Assembly (NCBI RefSeq): GCF_000213175.1
Contig: NW_009799101.1
Coordinates: 574,265 to 638,264, forward strand
DNA from: Neurospora tetrasperma FGSC 2508
Lineage: Eukaryota; Ascomycota; Sordariomycetes; Sordariales; Sordariaceae
Length of the DNA stretch: 64,000 nucleotides
Direction: 5' to 3'
Part shown: positions 23,109 through 35,658 of the stretch, one piece after another
Position numbering within the stretch: the stretch's first letter is position 1
Layout of the letters: the number at the start of each line of letters is the position of its first letter
Notes under the pieces: model-generated
Told to the model about the DNA's origin: nothing
Database searches by the model: none
Seen by the model: only the letters and a program-made list of their open reading frames with translations
Translations under genes and position numbers: made by a program

Positions 23109-23564
23109 TGTTAGGACGTAAGAGAAAGGTAGGTTGAAGTAACTACAATCGCGGCCATACGTAGAGGACGTTAAGTTAGGGGTTAACTCAAAGATGTATT
23201 AATAATTACCAATTACAATAAAGGATGCCTATTCGGATTATTTTTATATTCGTACAAACTCTATTCTAATATAGCTAATTGTTATAGAATTCCCAATTAG
23301 CGTACCGCTATAATATAGTACCGGAGCGTCCCCCTTGTAACCCTATTTTATTAAATATTTTGATATTCTCGAATTCGAAGTTAATAAGGTGAAAGGAAGT
23401 ATTAATTATCTTAGTACTCCTAAACAAGAATTTAATAAAAGAATAAAGAGTATTAGTATTATAATATTATAATATTCTATCCCCAGCAATCCTAAATCTC
23501 CTTTTATACTTATACCGGCCGGTTCCTAATACCCGAAGTAATAGTCCTTTAGTATCCTAATATA
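23109..23564 (-). repeat. 3' LTR of the gypsy element
   Basis: Left copy of the 456-bp LTR; it begins TGTTAGGACGTAAGAG on the plus strand. Compared with the right copy it carries many transitions (C/T and G/A), with lengths identical. It keeps its outer TG while the right copy reads TA, an RIP change. Confidence 0.93.
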
Positions 23565-25899
23565 ACCTTCCCTTTTATAGGTTTTATCCCTAGAACTTCT
23601 AATTTTTAATTCTAATTTTTAGCGTTAATACTTTTTCTCTTTATAATACCTTTTTTTTTATTCTTTAAAGCTCCTACGCCCTTAATATACTTATACCTCT
23701 TAATTATTCGCTAGTATTTTTAAATTATTAAATCTCCCCCCCTAATTATCCTACTTCTTTCTTTTCTCCCGGCCTAATTCTATTATTGTACTTTCTATTT
23801 GAATTTTACCCCTATAATATATAATACCTATTTTTAATTACATACCTTCTTTTTACTTCCTTCCTTCCTACCTTTTAATATTTACAATTACTACTTATTT
23901 ATTCTATTCTCTTTTTTCTACTCTTTATATTCGCTTCTCCTCTTCCTATTTATTCCTTCCTATTTTATTATTTTATTACCTATTAATTTCTTTTACCCTA
24001 TTTTACTTTATATTTATTTACCCTAATTTGTATTTATATAAAAACTTCCTCTATTATTTATATAATATCCCCTTCCCCTTCCCTTCTTTACTCCTCTTTC
24101 TTTTTCTTTATAATTTTATTTTTGCAACTATATTTATTAATTCCTTTTCTAACGAATTTATTAATATCTCCCTCCCATTTAACTTTAAAACTATTTTAAT
24201 TATCCCCTCCCTTTTATTAGAACCGGCCCCTATTGCGGACGTACGTACTTTTATTATTATTCTATAAATAAACCGCCGCTTCGCCCTCGAGCCCGATTAA
24301 TATACTTTTCCTTCTCCTTTATTTTTTATTTGCTATACTATTCTATCCTCCTACGCTTTTTACTAATCTTTTATAGCGAAGTCCGCCCTTTAATTTATAT
24401 AGGATATAATATTACTCTAACTTAAACGTTCGTAGATATCGGCCCCTTTAATTTAAATGAAGCTATTCGGTTAATGGCTTTATATATTTATTAAATTAAA
24501 GGTTAGTCCTTTTTTTTTACTATTTTTTATTTTCCTCTTTATTAATACCCTCCAAAATTTATTAAGAAATTATAGTATATTTTAACGTAAGGTAGATATA
24601 TATTAGAAGTTCCTTATAGCATATATAGCCTTCGGAATACTTTATAAACTATAGCGGCCGAGGTTATAGTTCTTATTAATATTAGTACCCCTTTGCCTAT
24701 TATTACTTTATAGTATTTATATTAATACGCATTCTCTTTTTAGGATATAATATAGGTACGCCTAATTACCAATAGCCTTCCTACAACTTTATTTAATATA
24801 TTTTACACTAATTATTTTAGTATCGAATAGTATTAAAACTTTAATTATTATACTATTAATAGTATTAATAATAATAGTAGTCCAGTAGCCGCTAATAGTA
24901 GTACTTTCGGTAGTAACAGTAGTTCTTTAATAAATATTTTAATATAGAATTCCCTTATTTGCCTAACCCCTCCTATTAATTATAGTTAGGGCTTGTAGCG
25001 TTATACTATTAACGGAGAATTGGAGGTTATAAATATAAAATTAAATAAATTATTAATATTTATTCGGGAGGATTATAAAGAATAAATAGTATAAAATAGT
25101 ACCGGTTAATAATATTAATAAGCATAGTAGTACGTAGGAATATTCTTTTTAAAATTATAGGTTCTAACCCTATATCGATTATAATTAATACTATTAAAGA
25201 ATTTTTTGTTTAGAAGTAATAATAGAGAATATAAATTTATTCTTCTTAGCGCCTTATTAATTTACTATAATAATTCTAATTTACTTTCTCTTACTATTAC
25301 TTTAATATATTGCCCTCCTCTCTATTATCCCTCTTACGCTCTCCTACGTCCCTTCCTTTTTAATTTCCAATTTATAACTATATTTAACATTTTCACTTTA
25401 CATCTTACATTTGTATTTTATATTTTTATTTTGCGTTTTATATTGATATTTTACATTTTATATTTTCATTTTATATTCTTAAGTGCTAAATATTTATTAT
25501 TCTCCTACTTCTATTTAATGAATTTTTATTAATTTAGTATTTAGCCTACTTTAATTTTTTTACTATTATATTTTTCTTACTTTATAGTCTTTGAGAAGAC
25601 CTAGGCAGTTTATATCTCTTTATAGAACCTACGAATTCTTATTATCTAGATACTCTTTCTATTTAATTTAGAATTAATATTAGTAGCCGGACCCTCGATA
25701 CTTTATAATTAATTTAATTTTATATTAAATATTATTTTCCTTAATATTTAGAATTTCTCTTTATAGTATAATTATAATTAGATTACTATAGTATAATCTT
25801 AGTAGGGTAATTAGGAATATTAAGTAGATTTAGTATTGTACTAGGAGTATAAATTGGTACGCTATCTTTTAATTTCTAATAATTTTAGTAATTTAGAGT

Positions 25900-26790
25900 A
25901 GTTTTAATAATTTATTAGTTAATTTAGTACTTGGGCGTCGTTATTTAATATATTTCGTATTAAATAAAACCTAACTCCCTATATTAAACTCCTTCAATTT
26001 CCGGGCTTTATTATACTATTTTGTATATCTTTAATTAATAATTCCTAAAATTTCGACAATTTTTGCCCAACTTCGAAGTAATTTTACAATTCGATTGGTA
26101 ATTATTGTAAAGAATATTATCTTTCGCCCCTAATCCGGGTTTATAAGCCCCTACGGATAATACCCGAAGAGTAATTCCAATAGGGATTTTCTAATAATAA
26201 TATAGAAATAATTATTATATATTTATTGGACTAATATAAGTTTTTTAGCCTAATTAGTCTACTCTATTCTATAGAAGATTTGGAAATATAATTCTAAATT
26301 TTAATTTTGCCTCTCTATTTGCCTATCCGTTTAGGGGTATTAGGCCGTATTGAAATACTTACGGATATTTAAGAATTTATAATATATTTTCTAAAATTAA
26401 TTAGTAAAAAGATTACCTCTATTTGAAATAATAGAGTTTGGGAGGCTAAATTGCTAGAAAATATTCTATTAAAAAAAGAAGGCGAATTACCGAATATCGA
26501 TTATCTTTTAAATAGGAATATATAAAGCGTATTTAGTAAAACGGTTAAAAATAATTAAAATTACATTATAAATCCAATTAAATATAGGGTTAAATACTTT
26601 TAGTAGGCCGGTAATAAAATTATATAAAATATTTTATTAGGGGATTATAGGAATAGGTAATAATTTTAAAAAGTTATAGGGTTAGTAATTATATAGTTTG
26701 GCTTTCTAATATACCGGGTATTTGCGAATATAAGCTTTAATATTAGTTACGATAGTAGGCTAATAGTAGAATTAATTAATTTACTTTAAC
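25900..26790 (-). pseudogene. Gypsy integrase remnant
   Basis: Minus-strand translation gives, in order, a zinc-binding-domain tail reading IRKYPVYQKAKLYNY, then YNFITGL, FNRFTKYALYIPI, FSLPNSIISNRGNLFTNQF-like text, and TDRQIERQN with Gln codons mutated to stops. These match the conserved core of Ty3/gypsy integrases, including the Asp of the DRGxxFT motif (here changed to Asn, D to N, by a G-to-A transition). A further stretch, LLFGYYP, matches the C-terminal part. The catalytic change and stops make it inactive. Confidence 0.88.
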
Positions 26791-28049
26791 GTTTTTCTTT
26801 AACCCGGGTACCTAACTATTGTATTATTATAATAAATATATAATAATTCGGCTCTTATACGTTTTAGAATATAAATTTATTAGCGGTATTATAGAGTTTT
26901 ATCCTCTCCTATTTTTTCATTCTTTATTCGCCTCCGTTCTTCTCTATCCTTCTATAATTCTTTAATAATAAATAAATCCTCCTTCTACACCTTTGATAAT
27001 TATTATTCTATTAGTAGTAAATGCCTATTATCCTTCTATACCCTTATTACTATTATATATATACTTATTTTTCTTATAACTATTCTTTTTATTTCCCTTC
27101 CTATATTAGTAGTAGCCTTGCCCGCGAATTTTATCTTCTTCGTCGGTACCCCTTCCTTCCTATCCTTTCCCTCCGCTTTCGGCCGCTTTTTTTACTCCTT
27201 ATATAATTTATTTTCCTCCCTTTCTAATTCCTAATTTACTTCCCTCTTAATACCGTCCTACTACTATTCCTATTCCCCTACTACTACCTTCTAATTCTCT
27301 TTTCTAATTAAAATTACCCTTTTTATTAGTACCTTCGCTATTCGGCCGTTTTTTATTACCCGTCCCTTTACTTCGCCCCCTTTAATAATTCTAATTAATA
27401 AGTATTCGCTACCTTCTTTTAATTCTACTCCTTATAATTACAGTTCTTTTAATAACCCGTCCACCGGATTTAATTTTTTAGCCAATATTCTATTCCGAAA
27501 TTATACGCCGTTAATTTTAATATTTACTAATTTTACTTTATACTCGCCTATTCCTTCTTTTAAAAGTATTATAAATATTATAATTATTAAGAATAGTTTA
27601 TTTATATATAATAAATATTACTTCTACGCCTTTAACACCCTTATAATTATTAATAATTACCTATTTTTAACCCTATACCTTATTTCCTTTAGCAATTTTT
27701 TCCTTAAAAAGAACGCAATTAAATACTATTTATTACTATACAATTATATAAGAATTGCTCTAATTATAAAGTCTAACGCATCTATTTCTACTCGGATCCT
27801 TAACGTTAAATTAAAGTAATATAGTATTAGTACTTTTTGAAATAATTATTTTAATTTTGTAAATACTTTCTCTGTTTTCTCTATTAATTCGAACGCCCTC
27901 CGTTTATTCCCCTTTAATAGCTCAGTGAAAGGCGCGGTCACTTTCGAATATAATATTACAAAGTATTTATAAAACCCTATAAACCCTAAAATTATTTAAA
28001 TATTATAAACGCTCGTCGGGGTTTTTGAATTTACAATTATTATAATTCT

Positions 28050-28640
28050 TTTTAGGTTTATTGAAATGCCCTCCAGCGAAATGATATAGCTTAAGAATGA
28101 TACCCTTTTTATATAAAATTCGTATTTATTTAGGTTTATATGGAGGTTCCGATTTTATAACTATTAAAGGATTTTTTTAATATAGTTACTATAATCTTCT
28201 TTATTCTTATTATAAATTAAACATTATTAAAGTAAACGATATTTATAGTATTTATTAACCTTATTAATATATTATTAATATTTATTTAAAATGTCGTTAG
28301 TATATTTATTAACCCTATTAGTATAATTAAGAATTCGTAGTGCCCGTACTTTGTGCGGAATATTACTTTCTTTTCATTTCCTTTCTAAATCCGAATTTTA
28401 TAGTATATATTCTTTAAATCCAATTTTATAAAGACTTCTATTAACAATAATTAGTTTAGGATTTTTTAAATAAGGGATAGTATTGTCCGATTCTTCTTTA
28501 TTACTTTATTAAACCCTTTAAATTTAATATAAAGCTTTAATTTTCCGCTTTTCTTCGGAATAAGAATAATAAAGGCGCCCGTTGGGTTAATAGAGGGTCG
28601 AGTTTACCCTTTTTAGAGCGCCTTAAATAATTATTTTCGT
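28050..28640 (-). pseudogene. Gypsy reverse transcriptase remnant
   Basis: Minus-strand translation reads NPTGAFIILIPKKSGKLKL, then a KGFNKV motif, then VFIKLDLKNIYYKIRI and VIFRTKYGHYEF. These are RT motifs 1-3 of the Ty3/gypsy family: the fixed PKK-G-R-D-R-N block and the LDL-x-AY motif holding the first catalytic Asp. Transitions change several conserved residues (Asp/Arg to Asn/Lys). RNase H should follow toward 27 kb, but I did not resolve it. Confidence 0.85.
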
Positions 28641-31062
28641 AATATTTTTAACTCTTTAATATCAAATATATAAATCGGTCCTTAAGGCGCGGAGTTTCTA
28701 TCAATTAAATCGATACAATACTTTAAATAATTATATTAATATAGGGGTACTACTAAGGCTTTAAAAACCGACTAGAATTCTTTATATTTTGACGGAATAA
28801 TCGGTTTAAAAATAATAAATTTACTCCCTAACTCCTCCGGTAATTCCAGGGACTTTAATAGCGCTAATTCCAATAGGGGTACTGATAGGGAATAAATATT
28901 ATTAAGTACAACCTAAAAGATTTTTAATAGGAGGAGTAGGGGTTTGTAGGGTATTAGATAATTCCGGAATAATAGGTAGGGTTACGAATTCTATTACTAA
29001 GGAAGGGGGGATTTTAAATAGGATATTTATATATATTAGAGGGCGAAAACCCTTTTTTACCTTTATTATTTCCTTAAAGTCTAATATAGGAATTAAATCC
29101 TACTTTAGCCCTACTAAAATAATTATAGTATTATATATTTCCTTTATTAGTACTATATTTAATTTTAGATCGTTAACCTCAATATAGAATTAGAACGTCC
29201 GCCGCCGCTAATTAATATTTAGATTTTATTTATAAAGCTAGGGGTACCCGAAAATAATTTCTACAGCCGGGGATTCGATAATAGTAAATATAATTTATTT
29301 TATTTATTTAATATTATAAAGATTATATATTTTAATAAAATAAATAATTGTACTATATATATGAATAGGTTGAAGGGAGAAGTCAATAAAACGATAGAGT
29401 ATAGGATTAATTTTCGTATTTGATAGGAGTAAATACCTATTAATTAAGTTTAATTCCGCGCCCAAATTTATTAACCTTTAAATATTTTACTAATCTCTAT
29501 AAATCTTTATTAATAATATTATTTCTAAATATAATTATAATTTATTTATATTATCCTAAATAGGTACGGCCGCTATTCTAACTATAATTAGTATAGTATT
29601 TATATTGCGCAATAGAACGCCTACGGGAGTAGGATAATTCTATTGCTAGTAACTAGCTTTATTATAATAAAAATAAATTCGGTTTTAATATATTAATATA
29701 AAATGACCAGTTATACTATATTCGTAGTAGGTATTTAGTAGCTTCGGTTGAATATAATAATTATATATATAACCTTTTTAATTATAAAGGAGATAAATAA
29801 AATTAGAGTTTATTAGAAAAGCTAGGAGGGGACAATAGGATAAATTAAAAGGAATAGTACTACGGAATAAAGGAGGGAATATATTTAATAAGAAGGTAAG
29901 GGTAGATTAAAATAAAGAAGATAGTTAAATATACCCTAAAAATATTCAATTCTAATAATATAATATAAATAGTTCAATACTTTCTAAGCCTTTTAACCGT
30001 TTTATATATACTATTACTTTATTTATTATATTGATACTAGTTATTAAAAGGACGCTTTATTTAAATAGGGAATATAACCGATTAACCTATATAATAATTT
30101 AAATATATTCCGGCTAATTATAGGAGAAGTTGAGTTTTTTAGTATAGTTGCGGTTATAGAAATTATAGATTATTTTAAAAGTACTTTATTATATACGTTT
30201 AAATTTATTGTGAATAAACTATTTAATAGTTTAAATATTATTATTATATTCTATTTCTAAGAAGGTACAAAGGTTATTCTAGGCTAATATATTATAAATA
30301 GTATTATAATTAAACTTATTCCGAAGGGTTAGTATATATTTAATTTAAGTATTCTTAGGGTTGCCTTTAATATAATTAATAGTGAATAAAAATCAAGTAC
30401 GGGGATATTCGTAGAAGTATATATTAATATTATAAAAGTAATTTTAGAATTGAGAGAAACTTTCGCCTATAAATTCAATAATATTATACTTAGGATAATA
30501 TTCGGTATAGGTAAGTAAAATTGCGAACAATAGGGGAATAATTATAGTAATAATTGTAGGAGAGGGGGTAATAAGGGAAAATATAATAGAAATATAAATT
30601 TAATTATAGAAGAAGTAATTTTAGTAATGGAAATTAGTAGGGATAGGCGGGTAATTACTAATAATATTTTATTTAGAGAGGCCTACGAAGGTGAATTAAT
30701 TTTATTAAAATATTTGCAATAAGAAGTAGTTTAAAAGGAATTTAATAGTAGCGAATTGAAATTCGAATAATTATTATTTATATACGAATTTATTAGTTTA
30801 AGTAGGTTAGGGGTATTAGTAGGGAGCCCGGGGCAATATAGGAGGGTAATCTTTATTATTATTTTCTTCCATAAACTTTATAGTAAGTTAGTATTATTAT
30901 AATAAAAGTAGAGGGGGTTATATAATTTTAATAGTAGTAGTTAAAGGGGTAGTAATATAAGAGGAATAAGGGGTTGCTTTAGTAGTTCGGGAAATAGACC
31001 GACCGTTATATATATATATTTTAATAGTATTGGCTTAATTCCTAGAGGAAAAGCTATTAATT

Positions 31063-31518
31063 TATTAGGATATAAGGGAAAGGTAGGTTAAGGTAATTAT
31101 AATTGCGGCTATATATAGAGGATATTAAATTAAGGGTTAATTTAAAAATATATTAATAATTACTAATTATAATAAAGAATATTTGTTCGGACTATTTTTA
31201 TATTCGTATAAACTCTATTCTAATATAATTAATCGTTATAAAGCTCCCGATTAGCGTATTACTATAATGCGGCGCCGGAGTATCCCCCTTGTAACCCTAT
31301 TTTATTGAATATCCTAATACTCCTGAATTCGAAGTTAGTAAGGCGAAAGGAGGCATCGGTTGTCCTAATACTCCTAAGTAAGAATTTAGTAAGACAATAA
31401 AGAGTATTAGTATTGTAGCGTTATAGTATTCTATCCCCGGCGGTCCCGAGTCTCCTTCTGTACCTATACCGGCCGGTTCCCGGTGCCCGAGGCGGTGGTC
31501 CTTTAGCATCCTAATATA
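31063..31518 (-). repeat. 5' LTR of the gypsy element
   Basis: Right copy of the 456-bp LTR, in the same orientation as 23109-23564. It keeps more G and C in its second half (31250-31510) than the left copy, so mutation was uneven between the two. A 70-codon minus frame inside it (31297-31509) is LTR sequence, not a gene. Confidence 0.93.
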
Positions 31519-31603
31519 AATTAAATAATATTCTTTTCCTACTCTAGATTATTAAGAAATATTCTAAGTATTTTTTTTTATATTAAATAATATTTTTATA
31601 TTT

Positions 31604-31706
31604 GGGGGCCTCGCCGGCCCCCTGCACCCCCGGCTACTAACCCTAACCCTAATCTCCTAATAAGGTAAAGGAATTATTTATAAGCGGGGGCCTCTCGCCG
31701 GCCCCC
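31604..31706. repeat. Two GC-rich hairpins next to telomeric repeats
   Basis: Two perfect 7-bp inverted repeats, GGGGGCC / GGCCCCC, at 31604-31610/31616-31622 (loop TCGCC) and 31686-31692/31700-31706 (loop TCTCGCC). Each is followed by TGCACC and then, 15-20 bp later, by CCCTAA repeats. The two modules lie about 83 bp apart in otherwise AT-rich DNA. Confidence 0.85.
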
Positions 31707-31790
31707 TGCACCTACGGACTTAACCCTAACCCTAACTGCTAATTTTAATACTAATCGCCAACCCTAACCCTAACTAACCCTAACCCTAAT
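31638..31790 (+). repeat. Interstitial telomere-type repeats (CCCTAA)n
   Basis: Three clusters of CCCTAA at 31638-31652, 31721-31736 and 31760-31790, at least eight units in all, the C-rich strand reading 5' to 3' on the plus strand. TTAGGG is the telomere repeat of filamentous ascomycetes. The clusters are too short and broken to be a chromosome end here. Confidence 0.85.
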
Positions 31791-32260
31791 GTCTTATAGT
31801 ACGTAAAAAGCTAGATTGGAATAGAAGTTGAATATATCCAATTAATCCTTGCTAATTTTTTTAAGCGCTAATGCTAAGACGGGAAGTACGGGAAGGTTCT
31901 TGGCAACTTTAATTCGTATTTAGGAGTACAATACCAGCCAAAATATTACTAGATCTAACCCCTTCTACGAAACTTTTTATGATCTTGCTTATAAACCCAA
32001 TTGGATTTAGTAAGTACGTTTAAAACGCTCTAATTAGCCTATATAATCTATTTCTAATTACCCTACTATTACTAGCCCCCCCCGGGGTATTATAGAGACA
32101 CCCGTAGTATAGCAATATAGAGGACGCTCTTACTATTATTAACATAAATATATAGAGAATTCTCGTATTCAATTCCTTATTAGCAATTAATTTTTTATTT
32201 AAACGCTTAAATATTTACTACTAACGTCTCTTAAATCCTTATTATCTTCTAATTTGTCCG
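31791..32260. other. Unassigned AT-rich stretch
   Basis: No frame, repeat copy or terminal structure recognised, apart from a CCCCCCC run near 32080. It is partly less AT-rich than the flanking elements. Confidence 0.5.
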
Positions 32261-32555
32261 TTGTAGGGGTCTGATAGGGAAATTCCTGGATTTCCATATC
32301 TTTCTGTCTTATAACTTAGACTAGCTGTAATAGCCCAGATTAACTGTGCTGTTATGGAGGCTTCCTTGCCGTGCCCAGTCTGGGCACCCAGACTGCAGTG
32401 CTCGGGCCACCCCGTAGCCCGTGCTCTGATTCTTTACACTGTATATTTAGTACGTATAGACGGCTGGCTGGAAGCCTTCCTCCTTCTTACAATATCTTCC
32501 TTTCTTTATTTTATTTACTATTGTAAATGAAGGTCACCCCCCGTATCAGAGTCCA
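32261..32555. mobile_element. Short un-mutated GC-rich insert (MITE or solo LTR)
   Basis: A 295-bp segment of normal composition is flanked by the 7-bp sequence TTGTCCG at 32254-32260 and 32556-32562. Its ends share an imperfect inverted core (GGTCTGATAGGG left; CCCGTATCAGAGTCC right). An internal palindrome GTGCCCAG/CTGGGCAC lies near 32374-32390. Alternatively 32263-32496 (TGTAGGGG...TTCTTACA) could be a solo LTR, but no 5-bp duplication fits it. Confidence 0.45.
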
Positions 32556-33100
32556 TTGTCCGGGGGTATCCGTTATTCGGGGGAATAGGAGATGTAAGAT
32601 CGTTGTAAGACATACTATTTCTCAGTACCATTGATAGTTGCTTTGAAAGAGGGCATACTATGAAGCATTCGACTAGGGTGCACGGAATAAGTCGAGCTAA
32701 ACTCCTTTGTTTTTTTTGTTTTTTTTTTATAAAGCCGGTAGTAAAATTCAGTTACCTAAATCCCGAATTAAAATAATCTAAATTATAGTTAATAAGAAGA
32801 GTAATATACTACTTTAAGTGTATAGGGAGAGAAAGTTATTTAACGGTATTTTATTTAACGGAAGTAGTCTTCTTATAAAAAAGTTTATCTTTAGCTAGCA
32901 ATACTATTTTGATACTAATCCAACCCCTAATAGTAGTACGTTAGCGCTTAATAGTAAGTAAATTGTAGCGTTCTTCTTCTTTTTCTAATATATTATTGAA
33001 GTATAGTTTAAGTTGTAAATTATTGTTTTCGAAAATAATTAATATAGTTAATAGTTGATAGTTAATAAAAAGTTGAATGCGAGAGAAAGATAGAAATATA

Positions 33101-33437
33101 TGTCATGGGACTGGCTTCCAGGGGTATTGTTTGCCTGGCTGGCACCCGGTGTAAGCCAGGCGTGCCCTCTGGTTAGGTATACGGGCCAATCGGCTACTGT
33201 TAGCCGTCTTGGCGCCGAATGTACTGCGTGCCATTAGGTGCATCCCTCTGGGTGCGGCGCACGGGCCACATTTTCTAGTCTTGGCATTTCTGGCACCTTC
33301 GATGCCCACGCATCTCTTTCGTATATTTAGCTAGAAGCTCTGTGCCTTACTGGTACAGACTTCCCTCTTCCTCTTTGTCGATTATTTCAAGCTCTTTTCA
33401 AGGCCTACCTGCGTGTATACCTCGTAGATCCCTTACA
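33101..33437 (+). mobile_element. Solo LTR, un-mutated, with 5-bp target duplication
   Basis: A 337-bp GC-normal segment starts TGTCATGGGACTGGC and ends GATCCCTTACA, the TG...CA form of an LTR. It is flanked by perfect ATATA duplications at 33096-33100 and 33438-33442. A TATATTTAG box sits about 230 bp in. No internal retroelement sequence is attached, so it is a solo LTR left by recombination. It lies just beyond the 3' end of the Helitron gene. It is shorter than the roughly 400-bp length RIP usually needs, which may explain why it is intact. Confidence 0.9.
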
Positions 33438-33441
33438 ATAT

Positions 33442-33472
<31 letters not shown>
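33442..33472. repeat. GAGAAA-type microsatellite
   Basis: A purine run of GAGAGAAA units directly after the solo LTR and its target duplication. Confidence 0.75.
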
Positions 33473-35067
33473 TATAAAGATAGGAAAAACTAATTTTGGA
33501 AGGAGTAGTACGCTTCATTGTATTCTTTTTATATAAAGGAAACTACAATTAAATTATAATTATAATATATCTATATTATTTTTACATAATTCTATCTTCT
33601 TCTTAATTGCGGCGGTCTATTATTAGTACTAATACTCTTACGAGGTTTTCTACGGGGCCTTCTTAAACTAGTCCTTAATCCAGCTCTCCTAGAAGGGGTT
33701 ATATTACTAATTCTATTATCCAGTAGTTTACTACAACGTCTCTTACTAGAAGTAGGTATAAGTAAAAGAATATTAATATTACAAACTTTTAATAACAATC
33801 TACTATAAGATTTACTACAAGGTCTACCCCTTATTCCTCTGCTTTAAGGCGGCCGGCCGTTATCAGTATTATTATTATTATTAGAATCCTCACTAATATT
33901 ACCCGGTCTGGGACCTATTCGGCGAGCCTAGTTAATTATTGGAAGAGTCCGTTCGGGTCCGTATAGTAGCAATAACTAGCCGGGAACTAGTTACTAATTA
34001 CGCCGTTTAATAATATCGAGGGTTCAGTAGCGATGTATCTTGCTTATTTTAATACACAATATATCAATAGAGAAGGTCTCGTCGAATATAAGACCCTATA
34101 AAGTACGAATACAAAATACGGTTATATAAAATAACCTAGCCGTAAAGTCTTTCTTAGATATATTATATATAGCCCGATCTAGCGTCTAGTCTCATAATTT
34201 ATATACTATAATAGCGTATACAATAGTTGATAGGAATTAGATTTTAGTATAATAAGTAACGCCTCGTTGGAATATACGAGTAACCCGGAAGATGGGAATA
34301 ATGTAGGCATCAATATCGGGGTAGTTTTCGAAGTAAGGAGGACCGCAGTAATTAGGAAAGTGTACTAGAATAATAAAAGAGGGATCGCCGGCTTTCAGAC
34401 TACAAAGAATTAGCATATACTTATTAATATAATAGGTTCCCAATTTACTGAATATTATATTATTAATCAGCATCCTATATAATATTAATAATTGTACTAA
34501 TCGAACCGTTAACTAACCCTCCTTCAGTCTAGAGATTTTCTATAAGTATAACCTTACTATTAATAATTAGAGTCAACTTATTGTGCAATTTGTTAGCCTC
34601 AACATATTTTTAGCTTTAGTACTCCGTAGATTATTAGCGGTTTTAATTACAAATACTAGCCGGTTCAAGGCTTTTAAATAAGTAAGATTATACTTATTAA
34701 CTATAGCATTAATTAAATAAATACGCAAGGCACCGTCAAAATCTAATTGTTTATTAATAGGTAGTACCTGTTTACAACGGACTAATAATAATTCCTAATA
34801 ACGGATAGTAGGGGTATTAGTTCTTAAGCCTTCTAATACTTTACGGAATCTAGCCTAGTTATTACCATATTAGCGGACAATTTGCTTAAGTTTAATACTC
34901 CAATCGAATATAAAGTACTAAGTACGACCGCTATATTAGATAAAGTCCAGCTTACCCTCCTTTCTTTTGCGCTATCACTCCTCTATTTCATTAGAAAGTT
35001 TATCGGCATTGTTATCTCCGGATACTTTAAGTTAGGTATCGGGATTATTTGTAAATCGGAGAAGTTC

Positions 35068-35081
35068 CTAGTAATATAATA
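35068..35081. repeat. Left target-site duplication of LINE insertion
   Basis: CTAGTAATATAATA; the same 14 bases occur at 38770-38783. The two copies bracket the LINE fragment inside the Helitron helicase gene. Confidence 0.88.
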
Positions 35082-35658
35082 ATATTCTTTTACCCTAACT
35101 ATATACCTATAGCGCTTTATTAGCATAGGGTCCTTCTCTAGTTCTCTAGAGGGGAAAACCGTACGGCGTTAAGCGCCGCCGGATGAAAACCCCCAACTTT
35201 ATTTCGGTTGTAGCTTACCTACACCGTTCCTACTTTGTTTATAACTATAACGGTTTTTACCTATTACTATAGCGAACTAATTTCGTCTCTTCCTTCGCTA
35301 CGTTATCCTAATACTAGAATAATAAGAAGAGAAAGCCTACGTGCACCCACCCCAAACCTTCCCATACCCAATTTCCCTAAAAAAGTGGATCTGACAGCTG
35401 GATGACACCTGACATTGAAATCCTCGTTTTTACCCGCAAAATTTCGTCTTTTTAATGTATACAATATCGACTCTAACTTAGTCATTTCTTTCACGCTTTT
35501 TTACACAGTCATTTGCACCTATTTTACACTGCCAACTATTGTACGCCGTAGTACATTATAGTATAGTACTTTCAATATACGTAATTTTGTTCAGATTAGT
35601 TCATTTTAACCGTCTGTAATTTCCCCTGATTGCGTTCAACTGCTTATGATTAATATAG

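Larger units (their letters stand above)
23109..31518 (-). mobile_element. Ty3/gypsy LTR retrotransposon, full length, RIP-mutated
   Basis: Two direct repeats of exactly 456 bp bound an internal region of about 7.5 kb, for a total of 8.41 kb. Read on the minus strand, each LTR ends in CCTAACA or its TA-mutated form. A purine-rich tract (AAAAGGGAAGGTT, minus strand, 23565-23577) next to the left LTR is the expected polypurine tract, which fixes the orientation. Minus-strand translation gives reverse transcriptase around 28.05-28.64 kb and integrase at about 25.9-26.8 kb, RT before integrase, the Ty3/gypsy order. Many stops replace Gln codons. I found no clean 5-bp target duplication (TAAAT left, AATTA right); mutation may have erased it. 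Confidence 0.93.

Noticed and set aside
31638-31790. True telomere
   Set aside because: Only short broken clusters of CCCTAA, with transposons on both sides.
33101-33309. Minus-strand 68-residue protein of normal codon composition
   Set aside because: It lies entirely within the solo LTR, which explains its composition.
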